DNA of 64,000 nucleotides from Streptomyces cellostaticus (GCF_001513965.1 NZ_KQ948018.1:327109-391108), one strand, 5' to 3'. Counted from the first letter of the stretch, positions 50,457 to 62,733 are shown. The notes: generated from the letters alone by a model not told the origin. A program made the numbers and translations.

Positions 50457-51091
50457 GTGGCCGCCACCCCCGCCGGCCCAGCGGCCGAGCGCCTCGTCGT
50501 GCTGGTCTCCGGATCCGGCACCAATCTGCAGGCGCTGCTGGACGAGATCGAGCGCACCGGAGCCGAGTCGTACGGCGCGCGGATCGTCGCCGTCGGGGCG
50601 GACCGCGACGGCATCGAGGGGCTCGCCCGTGCCGAGCGGGCCGGGCTGCCGACCTTCGTGTGCCGGGTGAAGGACTTCGCCACCCGCGAGGAGTGGGACG
50701 CCGCCCTCGCCGAGGCCGTGGCCGGGTACGAGCCCGACCTCGTGGTCTCCGCCGGGTTCATGAAGATCGTCGGGAAGGAATTCCTCGCGCGGTTCGGCGG
50801 GCGGTTCGTCAACACGCACCCGGCCCTGCTGCCCAGTTTTCCCGGGGCCCACGGTGTGCGCGACGCGCTCGCGTACGGCGCCAAGGTCACCGGCTGCACC
50901 GTCCACTTCGTGGACGACGGAGTCGACACCGGGCCGATCATCGCCCAGGGCGTGGTCGAGGTCCGGGACGAGGACGACGAGAGCGCGCTGCACGAGCGCA
51001 TCAAGGAAGTCGAGCGAAGGCTGCTCGTAGAGGTCGTGGGGCGGCTCGCCCGCAACGGCTATCGCATTGAGGGACGAAAGGTAGTTATCCA

Positions 51092-51095
<4 letters not shown>
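50457..51095 (+). CDS. purN: Phosphoribosylglycinamide formyltransferase
   Basis: A 212-residue purine-pathway enzyme transferring formyl from 10-formyl-THF to GAR. Motifs: [12 protein letters not shown] at the N-terminus, the catalytic region [16 protein letters not shown] (Asn and His), and [16 protein letters not shown] with the catalytic Asp. The GTG at 50457 is chosen (GAGAAAGG upstream); the frame extends to 50229 without family similarity. It overlaps purH by 4 bp (GTGA). Confidence 0.96.
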
Positions 51096-52663
<1,568 letters not shown>

Positions 52664-52711
52664 CGCCCGCCCCGGCGTGTTCGCCGGGCAGCTCGTCCTC
52701 GAGAACCGACC

Positions 52712-52751
52712 GACGGCCGCCGGCCCTCCCCCGAGGGAGCCGGCGGCCGTC
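52712..52751. terminator. Bidirectional terminator between purH and SH3-like gene
   Basis: A 13-bp stem GACGGCCGCCGGC (52712-52724) / GCCGGCGGCCGTC (52739-52751), with an inner CTCCC/GGGAG pair, sits between convergent genes. Confidence 0.65.
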
Positions 52752-52766
52752 TGTATGGGGGTGTGG

Positions 52767-53123
52767 TCAGCAGGAGGGGACGGGGTCGGTCTCGGAGGAG
52801 ATGTTGTTGTCGCTCATCCAGCCCCACTTGCCGTTGTCCGCCTGGGTGTACAGCCAGCGGGTCGGGTGCGGTCCGCCGTGGTTCTGGCCTCCGTCGAACT
52901 TGCAGACGAAGAACGACGGGTTGGAGTACATGCGGCCGATGACCTGGTTGGCGTTGGCACCCGCGTAGACGTTCGAGCCGGTGGCGTTGTTGCAGTACCA
53001 GACGGATCCGTCCTGCCAGCACGGGTTCGCGGCCTGGGCGCTTCCCGCGCTGCTGAAGAGGAGGCCGGCCCCGGCGGTGACGGTGGCGGCGCCCACGGCG
53101 ATGGCCTTGCGGTTGAACTTCAT
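52767..53123 (-). CDS. Small secreted SH3-like protein
   Basis: A 118-residue protein with a clear signal peptide ([20 protein letters not shown], cut after AQA near residue 31). The mature 87 residues read like a bacterial SH3 domain ([38 protein letters not shown]) and contain four cysteines that could pair as two disulfides. Secreted SH3 domains usually bind peptidoglycan. Start ATG 53123, preceded by GGGGGAC. It is adjacent to, and in the same direction as, the kinase with a wall-binding-like ectodomain. Confidence 0.8.
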   Translation of the reverse strand: MKFNRKAIAVGAATVTAGAGLLFSSAGSAQAANPCWQDGSVWYCNNATGSNVYAGANANQVIGRMYSNPSFFVCKFDGGQNHGGPHPTRWLYTQADNGKWGWMSDNNISSETDPVPSC

Positions 53124-53223
53124 GGTCTTGTCCCCCTGATGGTTCAGGTTGCCCACCGACGTTGGTGGACGTGGACAACCGTGCCCCTTCCACGACCGCG
53201 CGGGTACCTCGGAAGTCTCAGGG

Positions 53224-54741
53224 TCACTTCTTGCCCGGGGGCGTGTACTCCTTGAGCCAGTGGGCGACACGGGCGGAGTAGTCGCTGTACTCCGGGGGAA
53301 CTCCGCCCGTGTCGTTCACCTTGCCGTACGAGGTCTGGTAGGCGGCCGCGACCAGTACCCGCTTGTCCCCGGGCAGGCCGGCCTTCAGATGCGGATCGAT
53401 GAAGCAGAGGTAGCGGCCCATGGACTTGATGGACACGGAGGGGGACAGGGGAGGGGTGGGGGTCGCCGGGGCGGGGATGCCGTCGTCCCGCATCCACCAG
53501 CGCAGGACGCGGGGTGTCCAACGGGCGATGCCGAACTCCTGCTTGCCGGGATCGGAGAGGTCGGGGTTGAAGTTGCTCCCGGCCTTCAGCATCGCCGCGA
53601 TCAGGGCGGGCGTGACGTCCGGGCGGGGGCAGATGTGGGCGGAGTCGACAATGAGCTTGCGGTAGACGACCGGCACGCCCTTGTCGGTACGGAGCTCCGA
53701 GGCGCCGTAGGAGGCGAGGGCTGAATGGTCGGTGCCGCCGCCGTGCCCCGTCCAGGTGCTGACGCCGTAGCCGAGGGCGGCGACGGCGACCGTGGCGGCC
53801 ACCGTGCCCAGCACGACACGCGGCCTGCGGGCGCGCGGGATGCGCGGCGAGCAGCCGCTGCCGGCGGCGGCCTCGACGCGGCGCAGCAGCGCCTCGGTGC
53901 CGATCCGGTCGGCGTGCGTACGGGCCAGAGCGCACCGCACGATCTCCCGCCAGGCATCCGGGAGTTCGGGCGACAGGCGCAGCTCGTCGGTGCCGCGCGC
54001 GTAGGCGACGGCCGCGTCGCGGCGGGCGCTCGGGGTGCCGCCGGGCAGCGGGAAGGAGTCGGTGAGGACGAGGTGCGCGAGCACGCCGAAGGCCCACACG
54101 TCGGCCGACGGGCGGATACGGCGGCCGCGTTCGCCGATCTCCGACCACAGCAGCTCGGGCGGCGTGTAGTCGGGGGTGGAGAAGGCCGGGGTGTAGGCGT
54201 GGGTGCCCTCCAGCTCGGCGGCCATGTTGAAGTCGGCGAGCCGGGCCGAACCGTCCTGCATCAGCAGCACGTTGGCCGGCTTCAGATCCCCGTGCACCCA
54301 GCCCGCCCGGTGCAGCTGCGCCAGCCCCTCGCAGATGTGCGTGAGCAACGCGGGCCCGTCGCCGGGCCGGGGCGAGGCGGCGAGGCGGGCGGACAGCGAA
54401 CCTTCCGCCTTTTCGAGTACGAGGACGGTGGCGCCGTCGAGATCGGGGCGCTGCGGGTCGTCCACGACGAGGGTCTCGTACATCCGCACCAGGCGTGGCC
54501 GGGTGAGCCGGCGGTGCAACTCGACCTCGCGCTCGACCAGGTCGCGCAGATGAGCCAGCTGGCGCGGGGTCCCGGTGCCGGTGGGCAGGAACTTCAGGGC
54601 GGCCGTGCGCGGCAGTTCGCCCTCGCCGGCGCGCCGGGCCGCGTAGACGCTGCCGAAGGCACCGGTCGCGATCGGCTCGCGCACCTCCCAGACGCCGACC
54701 CGGTAGCCCTTCGGTACGGATACGGCGTACGGCTCGGTCAC
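53224..54741 (-). CDS. Atypical Ser/Thr kinase with degenerate lytic-transglycosylase-like ectodomain
   Basis: A 505-residue protein. The kinase domain (about 10-285) has glycine loop IATGAFGSVY, lysine in AALKFLP, HGDLKPAN in place of HRDxKPxN, and ADFNMA in place of DFG. The activation loop is FSTPDYTPPEL. One membrane helix (about 308-327) leads outside. The outer domain (about 375-505) reads ALIAAMLKAGSNFNPDLSDP, then EFGIARWTP and VLVAAAYQTSYG, like a soluble-transglycosylase/goose-lysozyme fold, but the usual catalytic Glu of ESxFNP is Gly. This suggests a non-catalytic peptidoglycan sensor. GTG start 54741 overlaps the FHA gene by 4 bp. Confidence 0.8.
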   Translation of the reverse strand: MTEPYAVSVPKGYRVGVWEVREPIATGAFGSVYAARRAGEGELPRTAALKFLPTGTGTPRQLAHLRDLVEREVELHRRLTRPRLVRMYETLVVDDPQRPDLDGATVLVLEKAEGSLSARLAASPRPGDGPALLTHICEGLAQLHRAGWVHGDLKPANVLLMQDGSARLADFNMAAELEGTHAYTPAFSTPDYTPPELLWSEIGERGRRIRPSADVWAFGVLAHLVLTDSFPLPGGTPSARRDAAVAYARGTDELRLSPELPDAWREIVRCALARTHADRIGTEALLRRVEAAAGSGCSPRIPRARRPRVVLGTVAATVAVAALGYGVSTWTGHGGGTDHSALASYGASELRTDKGVPVVYRKLIVDSAHICPRPDVTPALIAAMLKAGSNFNPDLSDPGKQEFGIARWTPRVLRWWMRDDGIPAPATPTPPLSPSVSIKSMGRYLCFIDPHLKAGLPGDKRVLVAAAYQTSYGKVNDTGGVPPEYSDYSARVAHWLKEYTPPGKK

Positions 54742-55481
54742 CGTGCCGCCCGCGCGGACGGCCCGGCCAGCACGACCAGGTCGTCCTCGCACACGAGGTC
54801 GAAGCGGAGCGCCAGGGAGACCAGGGACTCCTTCTTGCCGTTGAGGCGGGGGCCCGGGTCCGCCGTATCCGGGCCGGGCTTGAGGCGGAGCTTCACGGCC
54901 AGGTAGTCGATGTTCCACTGCACCGAGGTGCGGGAGGCGGCCGGCCAGACGGGGCGCAGCCGGTCGACGACCTGGTCGACGGTGGGCAGCGGGGCGTGCG
55001 GGTCGCCGCGCAGCCGCGGTTCGCACAGGGCGGCCAGGACGGCGAAGTAGCGCTTGGTGCGGTCGACGGAGAAGGCGGGCGCGGTGGTGTCGCCGTCCGG
55101 TCCGGCGCCCTCGCGCAGATAGTCGTGGCGCGGCGCCCACACCTCGATGGTCAGCAGGTCACCGGCGGCGGGCAGCACGATCCGTGAGAACTCGAAGGGG
55201 ACGGGCGCGTCGAGTCGGCCCGGGCCGACCTTGATGTGCTCGCCGGCGCCCTCCGGGTTCTCCACGACGTACGTCGCCTGCGCGGACAGGTTGCTCAGTA
55301 TCCAGAAGGCGCCCTGTGCGGTGAGTTCGCCGGCCCCGCGCGAGACCCCGTCGTGCGGGATCGGCAGGTCGTTGCCGGGCGCCCGCCCGAAGGTGAGGCG
55401 CTCGCCGGGAGCGAGCCGGATCTGGGCGGGCCGGTGTTCGTCCTCCGGGGTCGGCGGAGGTACCACGATGATGCTGTACAA
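54738..55481 (-). CDS. Divergent FHA-domain protein with C-terminal helical domain
   Basis: A 247-residue protein starting at TTG 55481 with GGGGAG 7 bases upstream. The N-terminal FHA-like domain has the GR of the phosphothreonine site (LTFGRAPGNDLPI), but the SRxH motif reads SRGAGEL and the NG turn is missing (NLSAQATYVV), so phosphopeptide binding may be weak. The C-terminal half (about 135-247) looks like a winged-helix or helical bundle (TVDQVVDRLRPVWPAASRTS, WNIDYLAVKLRL). It is translationally coupled to the atypical kinase, whose substrate or partner it probably is. Confidence 0.78.
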   Translation of the reverse strand: MYSIIVVPPPTPEDEHRPAQIRLAPGERLTFGRAPGNDLPIPHDGVSRGAGELTAQGAFWILSNLSAQATYVVENPEGAGEHIKVGPGRLDAPVPFEFSRIVLPAAGDLLTIEVWAPRHDYLREGAGPDGDTTAPAFSVDRTKRYFAVLAALCEPRLRGDPHAPLPTVDQVVDRLRPVWPAASRTSVQWNIDYLAVKLRLKPGPDTADPGPRLNGKKESLVSLALRFDLVCEDDLVVLAGPSARAAR

Positions 55482-55611
55482 GGTGCGTCTCCCCGTGCCT
55501 GACGGCTACCCCGGCCAGCCTAGGGGGACACGCCGGGGCCGTGTCCCCCCTGCACGGGTGAACACGGCCCTTGAGAGTGAATGGCGCGAACTGTGCTGCC
55601 GCGCGCGCTCG

Positions 55612-56208
55612 CTAGTCCTTGACGACGATCGAGCCGCACACCTTGTCGGAGAACGTCTGGCGCTTGGCGTCCCAGGCCGGCCACAGGTAACCGAGGTAGC
55701 AGGGCAGGCCGTCCAGGAAGTGGGCCAGCTGGCGCACGAACGCCATGCCTCCGCCGAGCGGCTGCCCGGTGTCCTCCTTGAGCGTGCGGGTGCCGACCAC
55801 CTTCTTGCCGACGGTCTGGCCGGTCCTGCCCTCCTGGATCACCTGCCAGATGAGGACACCGATGCCGGCGACGAAGCCGAGGAGCGCCAGGGCCGGAACC
55901 TTCGCCGCGACGCCGATGCCGGCGAGGGGGAGGTAGGCAACCAGGTACAGGATCACGTCGATCAGCTTGCTGAGAAACCGCTGACCCCAGTTCGCGTACA
56001 CCGGCTGCTGCATCCCGTAACCGGCCTGCTGCGGGTAGCCCGGGTAACCCTGCGGGGCCTGCGGGTAGCCCGGCTGCTGCGGGTAGCCGTAACCCTGCTG
56101 CGGCGGGACGCCCTGCGGAGCCTGCGGGTAGCCGGGCTGCTGCGGGTAGCCGTAGTTCGGCTGGGGGTCCTGGGGCTGGCCGTAGGGGTTGGGCGAGCCG
56201 AAACTCAT
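55612..56208 (-). CDS. RDD-family membrane protein
   Basis: A 198-residue protein. The first 70 residues are Pro/Gln/Tyr/Gly repeats (GYPQQPGYPQAPQG units). The RDD domain follows: NWGQRFLSKLIDVILYLVAY, a second helix (ALALLGFVAGIGVLIWQVIQ) and GQTVGKKVVGTRTLKEDTG. The tail has DAKRQTFSDKVCGSIVV. RDD proteins are small membrane proteins, some implicated in ion exchange; here the function is unknown. The ATG at 56208 follows GGAGGAAACCCGCC. There is no partner gene in the operon. Confidence 0.85.
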   Translation of the reverse strand: MSFGSPNPYGQPQDPQPNYGYPQQPGYPQAPQGVPPQQGYGYPQQPGYPQAPQGYPGYPQQAGYGMQQPVYANWGQRFLSKLIDVILYLVAYLPLAGIGVAAKVPALALLGFVAGIGVLIWQVIQEGRTGQTVGKKVVGTRTLKEDTGQPLGGGMAFVRQLAHFLDGLPCYLGYLWPAWDAKRQTFSDKVCGSIVVKD

Positions 56209-56461
56209 GGCGGGTTTCCTCCGTTGACACTGCGGGGACGACGCGGAAGGAACGGAGGAACGTCAGGATATGAGCGGTTTGCCCCCCAACCGGACCGCGA
56301 TGCTGCGCCGCTCATCGTCGTAGGAAAGGCCGATTATTGTCCAGCCGGATTCGCAAGGTGTTGTGCAAGTGCAACATCATCGATCAAGGACGGGAGCCGG
56401 CGGGCAGGCCCGGGCGTACCCGGATTGGAACCGGGAGCCGGTCATCCGCGAGGATGGTGTC

Positions 56462-57316
56462 ATGACCGCCCAGATTCTCGATGGCAAGGCCACCGCAGCC
56501 GCGATCAAGTCCGATCTGACCGCCCGCGTGGCGGCGCTGAAGGAGAGGGGCGTCACGCCCGGCCTCGGCACGATCCTGGTCGGGGAGGACCCCGGCAGCC
56601 AGAAGTACGTCGCCGGCAAGCACCGCGACTGCGCCCAGGTCGGCATCGCCTCCATCCAGCGCCACCTGCCGGCCACGGCCACCCAGGAGGAGATCGAGGC
56701 GGTCGTCCGCGAGCTGAACGAGGACCCGGCCTGCACCGGCTACATCGTCCAGCTCCCGCTGCCCAAGGGCATCGACGAGAACCGCATCCTGGAGCTGATG
56801 GACCCGGCCAAGGACGCGGACGGCCTGCACCCGATGAACCTCGGCCGTCTCGTCCTCAACGAGCCCGCGCCGCTGCCCTGCACCCCCAACGGCATCATCT
56901 CCCTGCTGCGCGCCCACGGCGTCGAGATCAAGGGCGCCGAGGTCGTGGTCGTCGGCCGGGGCGTGACCATCGGCCGCCCGATGCCGCTGCTGCTCACCCG
57001 GCGCAGCGAGAACGCCACCGTGACCCAGTGCCACACCGGCACCCGTGACCTGTCCGCCCACCTCAAGCAGGCCGACATCATCATCGCGGCCGCCGGCTTC
57101 CCGCACCTGATCCGCGCCGAGGACGTCAAGCCCGGCGCGGCCGTCCTGGACGTCGGCGTCTCCCGCAACGCCGAGGGGAAGATCGTCGGCGACGTCCACC
57201 CGGACGTGACCGAGGTGGCCGGCTGGATCTCCCCGAACCCGGGCGGCGTGGGCCCGATGACCCGCGCGCAGCTGCTGGTCAACGTGGTCGAGGCGGCGGA
57301 GCGCAGTGCCGGCTGA
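56462..57316 (+). CDS. folD: Methylenetetrahydrofolate dehydrogenase/cyclohydrolase
   Basis: A 284-residue bifunctional one-carbon enzyme making 10-formyl-THF, the donor for PurN and PurH. Motifs: [19 protein letters not shown] with the catalytic Tyr/Lys pair, [41 protein letters not shown] (NADP site) and [16 protein letters not shown]. Start ATG 56462, with GAGG 8 bases upstream; the longer frame is unsupported. The DUF3017 gene overlaps its end by 11 bp. Confidence 0.96.
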   Translation: MTAQILDGKATAAAIKSDLTARVAALKERGVTPGLGTILVGEDPGSQKYVAGKHRDCAQVGIASIQRHLPATATQEEIEAVVRELNEDPACTGYIVQLPLPKGIDENRILELMDPAKDADGLHPMNLGRLVLNEPAPLPCTPNGIISLLRAHGVEIKGAEVVVVGRGVTIGRPMPLLLTRRSENATVTQCHTGTRDLSAHLKQADIIIAAAGFPHLIRAEDVKPGAAVLDVGVSRNAEGKIVGDVHPDVTEVAGWISPNPGGVGPMTRAQLLVNVVEAAERSAG

Positions 57317-57758
57317 GGACACTCACCACCGCACCGGGCCGGCCTCCCCCGACGCCGACGGGACCAAGCGGACCACGCGCCGCTTCCCGCGGTTCACGAA
57401 GGACACCGCGCGCCCCGAGGGCGGCGGCCGGGCCGCTCCCGGCGATGCCCCGGCGCCCGCCCGGCAGTGGCCGATGCTGGTCGTGCTGGGCGCGGTCGCG
57501 CTCGGCCTGCTGCTGACCGCGCTCGACGTCTTCCGCTGGGGCACCCTGCTGATCGGCGCCGCCCTGCTGGCCGGCGCCGTCATGCGCTGGACACTGCCCC
57601 GCGTCGGCATGCTCGCCGTCCGCTCGCGCTTCACGGACATCGCCACCTACGGGATATTGGGCCTCGCGATCATCCTGCTGACGATGATGGCCCAGCCCAA
57701 GCCGTGGCTGGAGATCCCGTTCCTGAAGGACACGTTGCACTTCACACTCACGAAGTAG
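57306..57758 (+). CDS. DUF3017 small membrane protein
   Basis: A 150-residue protein starting at GTG 57306 inside the folD end. A hydrophilic N-terminus (about 50 residues) precedes three membrane helices: [36 protein letters not shown] and [17 protein letters not shown]. The family follows folD in many actinobacteria; function is unknown. It probably depends on folD transcription and ends before the hairpin at 57774. Confidence 0.82.
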   Translation: MPAEDTHHRTGPASPDADGTKRTTRRFPRFTKDTARPEGGGRAAPGDAPAPARQWPMLVVLGAVALGLLLTALDVFRWGTLLIGAALLAGAVMRWTLPRVGMLAVRSRFTDIATYGILGLAIILLTMMAQPKPWLEIPFLKDTLHFTLTK

Positions 57759-57773
57759 CACCGCCCGCACGAC

Positions 57774-57808
57774 GGTGGCCCGCGCCTCCCCCGGGGGCGC
57801 GGGCCACC
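57774..57808 (+). terminator. Hairpin after folD-DUF3017
   Basis: A 13-bp stem GGTGGCCCGCGCC (57774-57786) / GGCGCGGGCCACC (57796-57808), with no clear T-run. Confidence 0.5.
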
Positions 57809-57974
57809 GGCATGTCCCCGTCGCCGACGCTACGGCGGCCCGCCGGGCCCCCGCGTCCCCCTCCGGGCTGACCTCCCCCGTCCGTCGGGGGAGGTAGCCG
57901 CCGCCGGCCTGCAACTTCCGTGGTACCGCCTCGGGTTGACTCCCCGGCCCCGCTTTCGGCGTTACCCTGCGGCG

Positions 57975-59138
57975 ATGCGCCCGAGGACCCCCCGCCCGCT
58001 CGCCGTGGACACGCTGATCGCGGTCGCCATGGCCGTGGTCGCCGTCCTGCTGGGGCAGGAGTCGCGGTCGCAGGGCTGGCCGGAACTCGACGCCCGCGCC
58101 TACGCCCTGGTCGCCCTCGCGCACCTGCCGGTGGCGCTGCGCGGCCGGTGGCCCGTCGGCGTCTTCGCCGCCGTCCAGGCGGCCGCGCTCGTCTACACCA
58201 CCCTCGGCTACTGGCCGGTGGTGTGCACCTTCGGCTCGATGCTGGCCCTCTACACGGTCGCCTCGGTCCGCCCGGTGCGCACGGCGCTCGCCTGCGCGGC
58301 CTGCATGACCGCGCTCTGGGCCTACGCCGGGGTGGTCAGTCACACCCCGTCCATGGCCTCCGTGCTGGGGCAGGCGCTGCTGTACTGCTCGGTGCTGGTC
58401 TGGTTCGGACACCTGGCCCGCCGCTCCGCCGAACTCACCCGCCGGCTGCGCGCGGAGCAGGCCGAGCGGGCCCGGCGCGCGGTCGCGCAGGAGCGGGGGC
58501 GGATCGCGCGGGAGCTGCACGACGTGGTCGCCCACCACATGTCGGTGATCTCCGTCCAGGCGGGCCTGGCCCGCTTCGTCTTCGACTCCGACCCCGGCAA
58601 GGCCCGCGGGGCGCTGGGCACCATCGGGGACACCAGTGGTGAGGCCCTGGAGGAGCTGCGGCGCATGCTCCAGGTGCTGCGCGAGGAGGACCCGCAGGCC
58701 CCCGAGGGCGCGCCCATGCCCACCCTGGCCCGGCTCGGCGACCTCGTGGACCGGGTACGGTCCGGCGGCCTCCCCGTGGACCTGGCCGTCGAGGGCACCG
58801 AACGGCCGCTGCCGCCCGGCGTCGAACTGTGCGCCTACCGCGTCGTCCAGGAAGCCCTCACCAACGTCCTCAAACACGCGGGCCCGGCACGCGCGCGCGT
58901 GCAACTCCGCTACGGATCCCACGACCTGACGGTCCGCGTCACCGACGACGGGGAGGGGGTGAATCCGGACAGAGTCTCCACGGGCGCCGGACACGGCTTG
59001 ATCGGCATGCGCGAACGGGCCAAGCTCTACGGCGGGGCGATCAGCGTCGGCCCACGCGCCGAGGGCGGCTACCAGGTCCAGCTGACCCTGCCCACCTCGG
59101 CCACGCACACACGGCGGGGGGACGACCGTACGCGATGA
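57975..59138 (+). CDS. Sensor histidine kinase (NarL-type partner)
   Basis: About 387 residues. Four or five membrane helices occupy residues 10-145 with no large outer domain, as in intramembrane-sensing kinases. The HisKA_3 region has RIARELHDVVAHHMSVISVQ with the phosphoacceptor histidine in LHD. The HATPase domain has VVQEALTNVLKHAGPARA (N box), VTDDGEGV and GHGLIGMRERAKLYGGAI (G boxes). Start: ATG 57975, 6 bp after the -10-like TACCCT (57963-57968), thus probably leaderless. It overlaps the response regulator by 4 bp. The signal is unknown. Confidence 0.87.
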   Translation: MRPRTPRPLAVDTLIAVAMAVVAVLLGQESRSQGWPELDARAYALVALAHLPVALRGRWPVGVFAAVQAAALVYTTLGYWPVVCTFGSMLALYTVASVRPVRTALACAACMTALWAYAGVVSHTPSMASVLGQALLYCSVLVWFGHLARRSAELTRRLRAEQAERARRAVAQERGRIARELHDVVAHHMSVISVQAGLARFVFDSDPGKARGALGTIGDTSGEALEELRRMLQVLREEDPQAPEGAPMPTLARLGDLVDRVRSGGLPVDLAVEGTERPLPPGVELCAYRVVQEALTNVLKHAGPARARVQLRYGSHDLTVRVTDDGEGVNPDRVSTGAGHGLIGMRERAKLYGGAISVGPRAEGGYQVQLTLPTSATHTRRGDDRTR

Positions 59139-59809
59139 CCAGAGTGCTCGTCGTCGACGACCAGTTCCTCATCCGGGCCGGACTGGTGGGCCTGCTGGAC
59201 GCCGTGCCCGGTTTCGAGGTGGTGGGCGAGGCGGGCGACGGTGAGGAGGCCGTGCGGCTCGCCGCCGAGACCCGGCCCGACGTGATCCTCATGGACATCC
59301 GGATGCCCGGCATGGGCGGCATCGAGGCCACCGAGCGCATCCTCGCCGAGGCCGCCTCACAGCCGCCCCGGGTGCTCGTGCTGACCACCTTCGACCTGGA
59401 CGAGTACGTGTACGGGGCACTGCGCGCCGGGGCCGCCGGGTTCCTGCTGAAGGACTCCGGGCCCGAGCGGCTGCTCGCCGCGATCACCGCGGTCGACGGC
59501 GGCGACGCCCTGTTCGCGCCCAGCGTCACCCGGCGCCTGGTCGAGGCCTTCACCCGCCCGCAGGCCCTCGCCGCCCCCGAGTCCGCGGAGCAGCCGCCCG
59601 ACCTCGGGGTGCTCACCGCGCGCGAGACCGAGGTCCTCAGGCTCACCGCCCGCGGTCTGTCCAACGTCGAGATCGCCGACCGCCTCTACATCAGCGAGGC
59701 CACCGTCAAGACCCACCTCAACCGCACGATGACCAAGCTCGAACTGGGCAGCCGGGCCCAGGCGGTGGTGGTGGCGTACGAGACGGGACTGGTCACCCCG
59801 GGCGGCTGA
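59135..59809 (+). CDS. NarL/FixJ-type response regulator
   Basis: A 224-residue regulator. Receiver: VLVVDDQFLIRAGL, the phosphoacceptor Asp in VILMDIRMPGMGG, TTFD and LKDSGPE. C-terminal LuxR-type helix-turn-helix: LTARETEVLRLTARGLSN, ATVKTHLNRTMTKLEL. It is coupled to the preceding histidine kinase (ATGA overlap), so they form a two-component pair. A hairpin terminator follows at 59831-59872. Confidence 0.94.
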   Translation: MTRVLVVDDQFLIRAGLVGLLDAVPGFEVVGEAGDGEEAVRLAAETRPDVILMDIRMPGMGGIEATERILAEAASQPPRVLVLTTFDLDEYVYGALRAGAAGFLLKDSGPERLLAAITAVDGGDALFAPSVTRRLVEAFTRPQALAAPESAEQPPDLGVLTARETEVLRLTARGLSNVEIADRLYISEATVKTHLNRTMTKLELGSRAQAVVVAYETGLVTPGG

Positions 59810-59830
59810 ACGTCCGGGAGACGCAGGGCA

Positions 59831-59872
59831 ACGGCGGCCCGTCCCCTCCCCCGAGCAAGGACGAACCGCCGT
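59831..59872 (+). terminator. Hairpin after two-component system
   Basis: ACGGCGG-CC-CGTCC pairs with GGACG-AA-CCGCCGT (59831-59844 and 59859-59872), a two-part 12-bp stem. Confidence 0.5.
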
Positions 59873-59948
59873 CGGAGAACCAGACTTCCCGCTGTGAACG
59901 GCCTGTTCAATGCCTGTCTGTGCGCTGTGGCACGGAGGTGACCGTTCC

Positions 59949-60019
59949 GCCATCGTGTCCGCGCGCTGCCACATGTGGCGCCATCGTGTCGATGTACCGA
60001 CTAATCGGGGATACGGTAC
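59949..60019. promoter_or_regulatory. Direct and inverted repeats upstream of HTH gene
   Basis: GCCATCGTGTC occurs at 59949-59959 and 59980-59990, 31 bp apart (about three helical turns). GTACCG (59994-59999) and CGGTAC (60014-60019) form an inverted repeat enclosing a relatively AT-rich stretch. This 416-bp gap has no other gene. Confidence 0.4.
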
Positions 60020-60225
60020 GAAGACCCCGTGGAAGCAGGGGCACGCCTCACGGGACCGATGCTCCTGTGCGCCCCCACTCCGGGAACTGGGATCCTTAGT
60101 CAGCGCATCCCTGTGGGTAGCCAGAACGGGGCCGCGCCGGTGACCTGACCGGACCGGCCCGGGGCCACGTGCGGGGGAAGCGCGGGGAACCAACAGCACC
60201 AACCGGGGGGAATGAGGGGGAAGCA

Positions 60226-61416
60226 ATGCCTCGATGGAAAGCCTTGCCGGACGAGCTGGATCCGCAGATCAAGGAGTTCACGAGCCAGTTGCGCCGGCTC
60301 GTGGACCGCAGCGGCCTGGGCATCGCGGCGCTGGCCGACCGGACCGGCTACAGCAAGACGTCCTGGGAGCGTTACCTGGGCGGCCGGCTCCTCGCGCCCA
60401 AGGGCGCGATCGTCGCGCTCGCCGAGGTCACCGGCACCAATCCGGTCCATCTCACCACCATGTGGGAGCTGGCCGAACGCGCCTGGAGCCGGGCCGAGAT
60501 GCGGCACGACCGGACCATGGAGCAGATCCGTATCTCCCAGGCGCGGGCCGCGCTGGGGGAGTTCGGGGCGGCCGAGGCCGAGGGGACGAGCGGGACCAAG
60601 ACGGCCCGCAGAGGCGCCGGTCCCCACCCGACCCCCGGCATCGCAGGACCCGCGGGGGTTTCACCGACCATCCCGCCCCAGCCGACGGCGTCCGAGGCCG
60701 ACGCACCGGAGGACACGGACCGCCCCGCGGCGGCCGCCTCCGGACCCAACTCCTGGGGGCTGGCCGGCTACCAGGGCCCGTCGCCGGCGAGCGGCCGCCC
60801 CGGTGCCGGTGCACGGCCCTCCGGCACGCCGGACGCGCCCGGGTGGACGCCGGGTACGCCGAATCCCTACGACGTGCAGTCGCCGGGCACGCGGCCCGGC
60901 ACCGGCGCGTCGGCCAAGGGGTCCGGGGGCAAGGGGCGGCTGACGATGTTCCTCGCGGGCCTCGTCGGTGTCCTCGTCGTCATAGCGGCCGTCTTCTTCT
61001 TCACCCACCAGGGCGGCGACAAGAAGCACGGCGCGGCCAAGTCGCCGTCCCCGACGGCCAGCACCGACCCCAGCCTGCCCGCCGGGGTCAAGTGCAGCGG
61101 CTCCGCCTGCACCGGCAAGGACGCGGAGGCCATGGGGTGCACCGGCGACCTGGTGACCACCGCGAAGACCGCCACCGTCGGCGCCACCACCCTGGAGGTC
61201 CGCTACAGCAAGACCTGCGGCGCCGCCTGGGGACGGATCACCCGCGCCGCCCAGGGCGACCGGGTCCAGGTCTCGGCCGGCAAGGCCCGCCAGACGGGTG
61301 ACATCACCACCGCCGGGGACAGCATCGCCTACACCCCGATGGTCGCCGTGAAGGACGCGGCCGAGGCCAAGGCCTGCGCGACCCTCGCCTCCGGGCGGAC
61401 GGGGTGCACCAAGTAG
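60226..61416 (+). CDS. XRE-type HTH membrane protein with DUF2690 domain
   Basis: A 396-residue protein. An N-terminal helix-turn-helix of XRE type (residues about 12-75: QLRRLVDRSGLGIAALADRT, GYSKTSWERYLGGR) is followed by a Pro/Gly/Ala-rich linker of about 120 residues. One membrane helix (MFLAGLVGVLVVIAAVFFFT, about 241-260) leads to an outer DUF2690 domain with six cysteines (CSGSACTGKDAEAMGC, KTCGAAW). This is a one-piece transmembrane DNA-binding protein of a type frequent in Streptomyces. Start ATG 60226 with GGGGGAAG upstream. Repeats upstream may be its own operator sites. Confidence 0.87.
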   Translation: MPRWKALPDELDPQIKEFTSQLRRLVDRSGLGIAALADRTGYSKTSWERYLGGRLLAPKGAIVALAEVTGTNPVHLTTMWELAERAWSRAEMRHDRTMEQIRISQARAALGEFGAAEAEGTSGTKTARRGAGPHPTPGIAGPAGVSPTIPPQPTASEADAPEDTDRPAAAASGPNSWGLAGYQGPSPASGRPGAGARPSGTPDAPGWTPGTPNPYDVQSPGTRPGTGASAKGSGGKGRLTMFLAGLVGVLVVIAAVFFFTHQGGDKKHGAAKSPSPTASTDPSLPAGVKCSGSACTGKDAEAMGCTGDLVTTAKTATVGATTLEVRYSKTCGAAWGRITRAAQGDRVQVSAGKARQTGDITTAGDSIAYTPMVAVKDAAEAKACATLASGRTGCTK

Positions 61417-62733
<1,317 letters not shown>

